From the NCBI GenBank assembly GCA_041394725.1, contig JAWKHR010000038.1, forward strand, positions 1 to 64,000: a stretch of 64,000 nucleotides of DNA, written 5' to 3'. Positions 58,545 through 64,000 of the stretch are shown here, one piece after another. Within the stretch, counting starts at the first letter, position 1; each line of letters opens with the position of its first letter. The stretch comes from JAWKHR01 sp041394725. GTDB taxonomy: Bacteria; Acidobacteriota; Vicinamibacteria; Vicinamibacterales; SCN-69-37. The position numbers and the translations under genes are program-made. Below the pieces are notes generated by a model. It was not told the origin of the DNA. It saw only the letters and a list, made by a program, of their open reading frames with translations, and searched no databases.

Positions 58545-58865
58545 GTGGCAAAGCGTGGACAGGGAAACCGCACGGGTGACACGGCGGTCACCATCGGCAA
58601 GGCGTTCGGTCGGGTCGCCGCGAAGGTGGACGCCCTCAAGCGTCAGCGTGCCGCGGTGGCGGCGGAAATCCAGTCGGTGATCCACGCCGCGCAGCGCCTG
58701 CTCGCGGACCTGGGAGGCTCGGGCTCCGCCGCGAAGTCCGGCGGGACCGCCGGCACCCGCCGCAAGCCGAGACTCTCACCGGAGGCGCGCGAGCGAATCG
58801 CCGAGGCGCAGCGCCGGCGCTGGGCCAAGGTCCGGGCGGCCAAGAGCGCCAAGGCGAAGAAGTAA
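58545..58865 (+). CDS. small basic, possibly nucleoid-associated protein
   Basis: 106 residues from GTG 58545, with GGAGG 8 bp upstream. An N-terminal helical region (about 15-58; coiled-coil-like VAAKVDALKRQRAAVAAEIQ) is joined by a Gly/Ser linker to a Lys/Arg-rich tail (RKPRLSPEARERIAEAQRRR, then AKVRAAKSAKAKK). The SPEARERIAEAQ-RRW motif is common in short proteins of Acidobacteriota and Planctomycetes and resembles an AT-hook-free DNA- or RNA-binding tail. No enzymatic motif. Convergent with the M23 peptidase with only 8 bp between stops. Confidence 0.7.
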   Translation: MAKRGQGNRTGDTAVTIGKAFGRVAAKVDALKRQRAAVAAEIQSVIHAAQRLLADLGGSGSAAKSGGTAGTRRKPRLSPEARERIAEAQRRRWAKVRAAKSAKAKK

Positions 58866-58873
58866 GTTTCGGG

Positions 58874-60271
58874 CTATCTCGCCGCGCGGATCTTCCGCAG
58901 GATCCGGTCCTCGATCCAGTGGGGATCCCACCACTCGACCGGATTGACCATCTGCCCGTTCACGAGCATCGTGAAGTGCAGGTGGTCTCCGCCGGCCAGG
59001 CCCGTGATCCCGCTTCGGCCGAGCACCTGTTCCTTCTCCACGGCGTCCCCGACCTGGACGTCGATGGCCGACAGGTGGGCATAGAGGGACTGCAGCCCCA
59101 TGCCGTGGTCGATGATCACGCAGTTCCCGTAGATGCCGAGTTCGGCCGCGTAGACGATGCGTCCGCGGTTGGCCGCGACGATCGGCGTCTGCGCGTAGGA
59201 CGCGAGATCGAACCCCAGGTGCGTCTGGTGATCGACTTCCCGCCCCTGGTAGACGTACGTCCGGCTGTCGGCGAACGCCGACTCGACGGCGTTGTTGGCG
59301 AAGGCGTGGAACACCGTCCCGCCCCACAGCCACTCCGGCGACGTCTGCGCCGCGAATGACGCGATCTTCTCGGCGTTCTTCCGGCGCAGCTCGCTGTTGA
59401 TGACGACGTACTGGTCGATCAGCGCGCCCTCTGGCTTCACCTCGTCCGTGCCCGCGAGAATCGCCGGCACGACCCGCTCGAGGAACGGGTCGTTGAGCTC
59501 GATCCGGCTGCGGCGGAAGGTCTTCGGGAACACCCGGTGCTCGAAGTCGGCGCGCGCGGCGTTACCGGCCGGATCGCGCGCGTAGAGCCGGATGGGCGCC
59601 GCCGGGTCCTGGTTCCAGAGCAGCGCGAAGAACGCGATCCGCACCGACGGGTCCTGGATGCGGACGTCGTCGAACGCGGCGCCCGAGGCCGGATAGCCCG
59701 GGTACTCGACGTCCCCCACCGTCACACCGCTCTCGACGTCGTCCGGGGTGACCCGGTAGAGCACGACCTCCGTCCCGCCCTGGTTGATGTAGTGGTGGGT
59801 CGAGAGGACCGAGATGCGCGGCCGTTCGAGCCGCACCTCGACGTCGCGTGACGCCTCGGCGGACACCTGCCGGATGCCGTAGACGACCGGCCGCGAGGCG
59901 GTGACGACGATGCGCGCGGCCCCGGCCTTGAGGCCGGGGACCGATTCGCGGCTGATCTGGCGCTGGACGCGGATCCGCCCGTCGGGTTCGAGCGTCACCG
60001 GCGCGCCGGCCGAATCGGGGGCCTGGACCGCGCTCACGCCGCCGGTCGCCTCGTAGAGCGGCGTCCGGGTGCCGTCCTGCTCGAACGCGACGGCCAGCGA
60101 GGCCAGCGCGCCGCCAGGCGAGTCGATGACGATGTCCACCGGCGTCGCCGCGCCGACCCACCGCTCGGGCTTCGCGATCTCGATCGCGGGTCCGGCCATG
60201 AAGCCGGCGCCGACCCAGACACCGGCGGCAACGATGACGAGCAGGGCGAAGACGACGGTCAGTCGGCGCAT
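58874..60271 (-). CDS. membrane-anchored M23 family metallopeptidase
   Basis: 465 residues. One N-terminal helix (about 5-27) anchors a long beta-rich periplasmic region (30-330), followed by the M23/LytM domain (about 340-455): THLGFDLASYAQTPIVAANRGRIVYAAELGIYGNCVIIDHGMGLQSLYAHLSAI region with HxxxD (H-L-G-F-D) and the HLHF motif carrying the zinc ligands. It should cut peptidoglycan cross-links or act as an envelope-remodelling factor. The gene lies 117 bp downstream of a small coiled-coil gene on the same strand, separated by a hairpin. Confidence 0.9.
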   Translation of the reverse strand: MRRLTVVFALLVIVAAGVWVGAGFMAGPAIEIAKPERWVGAATPVDIVIDSPGGALASLAVAFEQDGTRTPLYEATGGVSAVQAPDSAGAPVTLEPDGRIRVQRQISRESVPGLKAGAARIVVTASRPVVYGIRQVSAEASRDVEVRLERPRISVLSTHHYINQGGTEVVLYRVTPDDVESGVTVGDVEYPGYPASGAAFDDVRIQDPSVRIAFFALLWNQDPAAPIRLYARDPAGNAARADFEHRVFPKTFRRSRIELNDPFLERVVPAILAGTDEVKPEGALIDQYVVINSELRRKNAEKIASFAAQTSPEWLWGGTVFHAFANNAVESAFADSRTYVYQGREVDHQTHLGFDLASYAQTPIVAANRGRIVYAAELGIYGNCVIIDHGMGLQSLYAHLSAIDVQVGDAVEKEQVLGRSGITGLAGGDHLHFTMLVNGQMVNPVEWWDPHWIEDRILRKIRAAR

Positions 60272-60313
60272 GGGCCGATCATAGCGAGCCGCGCGCGCGA
60301 GTACCAGCAGGAA

Positions 60314-60339
60314 GGGCCCGAATCGTCACGATCGGGCCC
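60314..60339. terminator. hairpin between coiled-coil gene and M23 gene
   Basis: GGGCCCGA and TCGT pair with ACGA and TCGGGCCC (60314-60339) apart from one bulged A. No U-tract follows on either strand, so it may be an attenuator or an mRNA-stabilising stem. Confidence 0.45.
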
Positions 60340-60388
60340 CGGAGACCCGGTTCGAGCCGCGCAGACTGGCCCCGAGCGCCCCGGACAC

Positions 60389-60655
60389 TCAGCCGAGGCG
60401 GGCCTTGAGCTGCTCGGCCCGGCGATCGATCTCCTCGATGGCCTGGGCGATCTGGGCGCGACGCCGCTCGTGGGCGGTCGAGGCCTGCTGGCGCTCCAGC
60501 TCGGCGCGCGCCAGCCGCAGCGACTCCAGGGCCTGCTGGGCCTCGGGGTCGCGCACCTGGCGGGACGTCCGCTCGGTACGTTCCCGCTCGAGCTCCTCCA
60601 TCCGCTCCTGGATTCGTGCTTCCGCGTCGATCAGTCCTTCGCCGGCATCACCCAT
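60389..60655 (-). CDS. small coiled-coil protein
   Basis: 88 residues from ATG 60655 with AGGA 9 bp upstream; a GTG five codons earlier is possible. Almost the whole protein is charged heptad sequence (AEARIQERMEELERERTERTSR, ALESLRLARAELERQQ, RRAQIAQAIEEIDRRAEQLKARLG), giving a long coiled coil without signal or membrane segment. Function unknown. It is divergent from the MscS channel. Confidence 0.65.
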   Translation of the reverse strand: MGDAGEGLIDAEARIQERMEELERERTERTSRQVRDPEAQQALESLRLARAELERQQASTAHERRRAQIAQAIEEIDRRAEQLKARLG

Positions 60656-60814
60656 AGATATTCCTGCCACCTCGATCGGAGGGTTCGTATCCCCCTATGG
60701 TACGACGACACCGGCCGGGCACTTCAAGTCCCCGCGCGGCATTTTCGGCACACCATACGGGGCCGCGGGCGGCCGGGTTCCCCCCGCGCCCCTCGAGCGT
60801 GTAGGGTGATCGGC

Positions 60815-62095
60815 GTGACGAGCACGATTCGGGACTGGCTGGCGGGCCTGGGGCTCGACCCGCGGGCGAGCGAGGCGTGGGCGCTCGGACTCGGCGTGCT
60901 GGCGATGTTCGTGCTGGCCTTCCTGGCCAACGTCGTCGCCAAGCGCGTGCTGGTGCGCGGCATGACCGCGATGGCGGGCCGCACGGCCACGCACTGGGAC
61001 GACCGGCTGGCGAGCCGGCGGGTCTTCCACCGGCTGTCGCATCTGGCGCCGGCGATCGTCATCTACCACTTCGGCCCGGCGGTGCTCGCCGGCCACGACG
61101 CCTGGACCGCGGCGCTCCGCCAGGGCTGCCTCATCTACATGCTGATCGCGGCGGTCGCGGTCGTCGACGGGCTGCTCAGCGCCGCGGGGGACATCGGGCA
61201 GACGACGACACTCTCGCGCGAGGTGCCGGTCAAGAGCTTCATCCAGGTCGTGAAGCTCGTGCTCTACATCGTCACGGCCATCGCGGCGCTCTCGCTGGTG
61301 CTGGACAAGTCCCCGTTCCTGCTCCTGAGCGGCCTCGGCGCGATGACGGCCGTGCTGCTGCTGGTCTTCCGCGACGCGATCCTCGGCTTCGTCGCCGGCA
61401 TCCAGCTCTCGGCGAACCAGATGGTCGCGGTCGGCGACTGGATCGAGATGCCGCGCTACGGCGCCGACGGCGACGTGATCGAGGTCGCGCTGACCACGGT
61501 CAAGGTCCAGAACTTCGACAAGACCATCACGACGATCCCGACCTACGCGCTGATCAGCGAGTCGTTCAAGAACTGGCGCGGGATGAAGGAATCGGGCGGG
61601 CGCCGGATCAAGCGCGCCATCTCCCTCGACCTGCGGTCCATCCACTTCTGCGACGACGCGCAGATCGCGCGGCTCTCGCGCATCCAGCTGCTGCGCCCGT
61701 ACCTCGAGGCCCGGCAGCGGGAGATCGACGAGTGGAACGCCGCGCGGCAGGCGGATCCGGCCACCCCCGTCAACGGCCGACGGCTGACCAACGTCGGCAC
61801 CTTCCGGGCGTACGTCATCGCCTACCTCCGGCAGCACCCGCAGGTGCACCAGGACATGACGTTCCTCGTCCGCCAGCTCGAGCCGGGCCCGACGGGCCTG
61901 CCCCTCGAGGTCTACGTGTTCAGCCGCGACCAGCGATGGGCGGAGTACGAGAGCATCCAGGCTGACATCTTCGACCACCTGCTGGCGGCGGTGCCGGAGT
62001 TCGGGCTGCGCGTCTACCAGAGTCCGTCCGGCGCCGACATCGGCGAGGCCGTGGGCGCGCTCACGGCGGCGTCGCGGCCAGCCCCTGACGCGTGA
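60815..62095 (+). CDS. MscS-family mechanosensitive channel (YbdG/miniconductance-like)
   Basis: 426 residues. GTG 60815 is preferred over the in-frame GTG at 60806 because AGGG lies 7-8 bp upstream. Five helices are followed by the pore helix and the MscS beta-domain (VFRDAILGFVAGIQLSANQMVAVGDWIEMPRYGADGDVIEVALTT region; TTIPTYALISESFKNW). The insertion SIHFCDDAQIARLSRIQLLRPYL in the cytoplasmic domain is characteristic of YbdG/MscM-type channels. It should open under membrane tension during hypo-osmotic shock. Confidence 0.9.
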   Translation: MTSTIRDWLAGLGLDPRASEAWALGLGVLAMFVLAFLANVVAKRVLVRGMTAMAGRTATHWDDRLASRRVFHRLSHLAPAIVIYHFGPAVLAGHDAWTAALRQGCLIYMLIAAVAVVDGLLSAAGDIGQTTTLSREVPVKSFIQVVKLVLYIVTAIAALSLVLDKSPFLLLSGLGAMTAVLLLVFRDAILGFVAGIQLSANQMVAVGDWIEMPRYGADGDVIEVALTTVKVQNFDKTITTIPTYALISESFKNWRGMKESGGRRIKRAISLDLRSIHFCDDAQIARLSRIQLLRPYLEARQREIDEWNAARQADPATPVNGRRLTNVGTFRAYVIAYLRQHPQVHQDMTFLVRQLEPGPTGLPLEVYVFSRDQRWAEYESIQADIFDHLLAAVPEFGLRVYQSPSGADIGEAVGALTAASRPAPDA

Positions 62096-62104
62096 GACGG
62101 TAGA

Positions 62105-62848
62105 ATGCCGGCCATGCGACCTGCCCTCCGCGGCGCGCGCGGCCTGCTCGCGCTGGCGCTGCTCCTCCTGCCGGGCCGGGCCGACGCGCAGTGGTATGTC
62201 GCGTCCTTCACGGGCGCGAACGTGACGCGTCCCTCGACGGTGACCCTCGACCAGCCGTCGATCCAGCGCCACCTCGACTTCCACGACGTCACGTTCGCCG
62301 CGAAGCCGCTCGAGTCGCCGCAGTACTACGGCGCCCGCATCGGCTACGCGATCGGGCGCGGCTTCGCGATCGAGGGCGAGTTCCTGCACATCAAGGTGAT
62401 CTCCGAGACCGGCCGCACGGTGCACGTGACCGGCGTGAACGGCGGCGTGCCCGTGGACGCGCGCTTCCGGATGGACGCCATCGTCCAGCACCACGCGATG
62501 ACGCACGGCCTGAACTTCTGGCTCGCCAACCTGGTCTGGCGGCACGCGCTGGCCGTCCGGACGGCGGGGCGTCCCGTGGCACTCGTCCTGCGCGCGGGCG
62601 CCGGTCCCGTGCGCCCCGGCGTCGACAGCATCGTGGACCACGCGTCGGTGCAGGAATACCAGTTCGCGGGCGTCGGCGGGCAGGTCGCCGCGGGACTCGA
62701 CGTGCCGATCTACAAGTGGCTGTCGGCGATGCTCGAGTACAAGCTGACGCGGGCGCGACCGGTGCTCGACATCGACCGCGGCACCGGCCGCATGACGGCC
62801 CTCACCCACCATTTCGCCGCGGGTTTCGCCTTCGGGTTCTCGCGCTGA
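62105..62848 (+). CDS. outer-membrane beta-barrel protein
   Basis: 247 residues; ATG 62105 or the ATG three codons later both open a signal peptide (GLLALALLLLPGRADAQ). The mature part has eight or more amphipathic strands (WYVASFTGANVTRPSTVTL, YYGARIGYAIGRGFAIEGEFLHIKV, AMTHGLNFWLANLVWRHAL, LVLRAGAGPVRPGVD, WLSAMLEYKLTRARPVLDI, HHFAAGFAFGFSR), with a penultimate aromatic residue. Similar to OmpW/PagL-size barrels; the His/Ser pair of PagL-type lipid A deacylases cannot be assigned with confidence. It starts 9 bp after the MscS stop and is probably co-transcribed. Confidence 0.72.
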   Translation: MPAMRPALRGARGLLALALLLLPGRADAQWYVASFTGANVTRPSTVTLDQPSIQRHLDFHDVTFAAKPLESPQYYGARIGYAIGRGFAIEGEFLHIKVISETGRTVHVTGVNGGVPVDARFRMDAIVQHHAMTHGLNFWLANLVWRHALAVRTAGRPVALVLRAGAGPVRPGVDSIVDHASVQEYQFAGVGGQVAAGLDVPIYKWLSAMLEYKLTRARPVLDIDRGTGRMTALTHHFAAGFAFGFSR

Positions 62849-62975
62849 GCGCTGCCGGATTTCCGGAAGGCAGGGTGCCTTTGGGCGCGCCCCGCGGAGA
62901 CTTTCCGCGGCGTCCCCCCGGACAATCGGCCCTTTTTCGCCGGACCGCACGGCAAGGGAGTTGCCCTCTTCAGGG

Positions 62976-63026
62976 TGTCGCCCGCCGGGCCGGTGGCTCC
63001 CCGCCAGGGACCGGGCGAAGGCGACA
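62976..63026 (+). ncRNA. structured leader candidate
   Basis: TGTCGCC (62976-62982) pairs with GGCGACA (63020-63026), enclosing CCGG/CCGG and TGGC-TCCCC-GCCA stems, and ends 7 bp before the zinc-ribbon ATG. It resembles no riboswitch class I can name. Upstream, CCGCGGA-GACT-TTCCGCGG (62904-62923 region) is a probable terminator of the barrel gene. Confidence 0.3.
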
Positions 63027-63033
63027 GGACATC

Positions 63034-63285
63034 ATGGCTTCGATACTCCGGTTCTTACAGTTTTGTGTGGGCGGCTGCCGCCACGAGGAAATGTACCGCG
63101 AGCGGCGTCCGCTGTTCGGCGTGGACGTGATGCACTTCGTCTGCGCGTCGTGCGGCCACGCCGTGCCGGCCGTCCAGCGCACCGCCGAGGACTACGAGCG
63201 CGTGGCACGAGTGGGCGCGATCGGTCACGCCCACGTCGAGCGACGGCCGCGCCCGGTGTTCGTCGCCGAGCGGCGGATCGCCTGA
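63034..63285 (+). CDS. small zinc-ribbon-like protein
   Basis: 83 residues from ATG 63034, with AGGA 5 bp upstream. CVGGCRHEEMYRERRPLFGV and HFVCASCGHAVPA supply two Cys pairs (C-x3-C and C-x2-C), a plausible zinc ribbon. The rest is Arg/Val-rich. The short length and lack of membrane segment suggest a cytoplasmic nucleic-acid- or protein-binding role. No family is recognised. Confidence 0.6.
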   Translation: MASILRFLQFCVGGCRHEEMYRERRPLFGVDVMHFVCASCGHAVPAVQRTAEDYERVARVGAIGHAHVERRPRPVFVAERRIA

Positions 63286-63364
63286 GCACGATGCGGCCCG
63301 GCACCTCGCCGGTCCCCGGGCGTTGCCGGACGCCCTGGGTGACGTCGGCACCGCCGGGCGTGGC

Positions 63365-63751
63365 TCAGATCATCGGCTCGTGCCGGTGCACGAGCTGCAC
63401 CGGCAGGCCCCACGGATCGCGGAGCATCGCCACGACGTCGCCCGACGGCGTGGTCTGGACGTCCCCCTCCGCGGACGCACCGGCGGCCATCAGCCGCGCC
63501 CTCGTCGCGGCGACGTCCTCCACCCGGAAGGCCAGGTGCAGGATGCGCGGATCCTGCGCCCGGTAGTCCGGCACCGGCAGCTCGGGAAACCCGTAGAACT
63601 CCAGCATCACGGCATCGCCATCGTCGGCCAGGAAACGGCCGAACGGCGGCTCGTCCTGCGTCCGCTTGATGGTGAGGCCGAGATGGGCGACGTACCAGTT
63701 CGCAAGCGCGACCGGGTCGGCCACCTGATAGGCGGTGTGCTCGATTTTCAC
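63365..63751 (-). CDS. VOC-family (glyoxalase/bleomycin-resistance fold) protein
   Basis: 128 residues from GTG 63751. The paired beta-alpha-beta-beta-beta units are seen in IEHTAYQVADPVALANWYVAHLGL (metal-ligand His), AVMLEFYGFPE, ILHLAFRVEDVAATRARLMAAGA and AMLRDPWGLPVQLVHR. Members bind a divalent metal and catalyse lyase, dioxygenase or isomerase reactions; the substrate cannot be predicted. Monocistronic as far as can be seen. Confidence 0.88.
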   Translation of the reverse strand: MKIEHTAYQVADPVALANWYVAHLGLTIKRTQDEPPFGRFLADDGDAVMLEFYGFPELPVPDYRAQDPRILHLAFRVEDVAATRARLMAAGASAEGDVQTTPSGDVVAMLRDPWGLPVQLVHRHEPMI

Positions 63752-63863
63752 GCGGCGATTGTGGCGGACCGCCGGCGACGGCGTCAATCCGGCCTGGCGC
63801 CGCACCTCCCTTGGCACCGTCGCGCGCGGGCGCGTCCCGGCTGACCCGTCGCGGCCGGCCCCG

Positions 63864-64000
63864 TCAGCGGCGCACCGGCCACCACGGTCGCTCGATCCAG
63901 TAGACCCGGATCGATCCGCCGATGTCGGCGACCGGCTCCAGATCGCGGAGCGGCGCGTAGAAGCCGCGCGCATCGGCCTGGAACGGCACGCCGTCGAGCA
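63864..64000 (-). CDS. C-terminus of a protein continuing off the right edge, possibly glycosyltransferase family 39
   Basis: 45 codons to TGA at 63864-63866. The visible end (FYAPLRDLEPVADIGGSIRV, then YWIERPWWPVRR) resembles the C-termini of membrane glycosyltransferases of the GT39/ArnT group, where a PVA-x-x-G-x-SI-x-VY motif ends the soluble domain. The rest of the gene lies outside the window, so the call is weak. Confidence 0.35.
   Translation of the reverse strand, partial: LDGVPFQADARGFYAPLRDLEPVADIGGSIRVYWIERPWWPVRR

Noticed and set aside
62940..63033. c-di-GMP (GEMM) riboswitch before the zinc-ribbon gene
   Set aside because: Stems are present but the conserved GEMM tetraloop/receptor and junction sequences were not found by eye.
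63205..63220. TGGCACG as a possible second sigma-54 promoter
   Set aside because: The required TTGC is missing at the -12 position (AGTG then GGCGC) and it lies within the zinc-ribbon coding region.

Overview
The window is 64 kb of GC-rich (about 70%), densely packed chromosomal DNA with no rRNA, tRNA, CRISPR array, prophage or recognisable insertion sequence. The best lineage clue is a PadR regulator overlapping a 906-residue ADOP permease (acidobacterial duplicated orphan permease). Together with several DUF1080 proteins, Tat-exported Gfo/Idh/MocA proteins, a GMC oxidoreductase with its small subunit, and strong use of sigma-54 and c-di-GMP, this points to an Acidobacteriota genome, probably of the Vicinamibacteria type. 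That assignment is inference from gene content.

Layout. 1-5.3 kb (minus): a CPBP-type membrane protease with an internal duplication that runs off the left edge, a glycerate-kinase-like P-loop kinase, a tiny membrane ORF and a frame-broken HpcH/HpaI aldolase. 4.55-6.25 kb is an indel-rich patch that breaks three neighbouring genes on both strands; sequence on either side is clean. 6-10.2 kb: membrane glycosyltransferase-like protein, exported proteins, an outer-membrane barrel behind a perfect sigma-54 promoter, RidA and YajQ. 10.2-14.2 kb: an overlapping operon of a double methyltransferase (class I domain plus EgtD-like domain), an ABC ATPase and a binding-protein/permease fusion of the betaine-transporter family. 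14.4-18 kb: cupredoxin-like protein, HD-GYP sensor and outer-membrane protein in one operon. 18.1-20.7 kb: ArsR-methyltransferase fusion overlapping adenosylhomocysteinase. 20.9-25.5 kb: minor (pseudo)pilin operon with a sigma-54-like promoter and a very long terminator hairpin. 25.7-34.3 kb: S9 peptidase, class II photolyase, D-aminoacylase, PadR and ADOP. 34.3-38.5 kb: barrel protein divergent from a two-component system, with a four-half-site operator between them. 38.5-43.7 kb: ArsR plus SRPBCC protein, exported protein, HD-GYP and EAL-HDOD proteins. 43.9-56.6 kb: a carbohydrate region that fits oxidative 3-keto-glycoside breakdown. 56.7-64 kb: PilZ-like protein, PgpH-like HD phosphodiesterase, small basic protein, M23 peptidase, MscS channel, barrel protein, zinc-ribbon protein, VOC protein and the end of one more gene.

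The genes fall into four themes. Nucleotide second-messenger signalling: YajQ, two HD-GYP proteins, EAL-HDOD, PilZ-like and PgpH-like. SAM-dependent methylation and SAH recycling: ArsR-methyltransferase with AhcY, the double methyltransferase, and the SpeE-like protein. Envelope functions: five barrel or exported proteins, pili, M23 and MscS. Sugar oxidation: GMC dehydrogenase, DUF1080 hydrolases, TIM-barrel isomerases, MocA oxidoreductases and an MFS permease.

The most promising undescribed systems are the double-methyltransferase/ABC operon (10226-14228), whose EgtD-like domain lacks histidine-binding residues, and a 108-bp palindromic element (48607-48714) that supplies the ribosome binding site and first codons of a DUF1080 gene.
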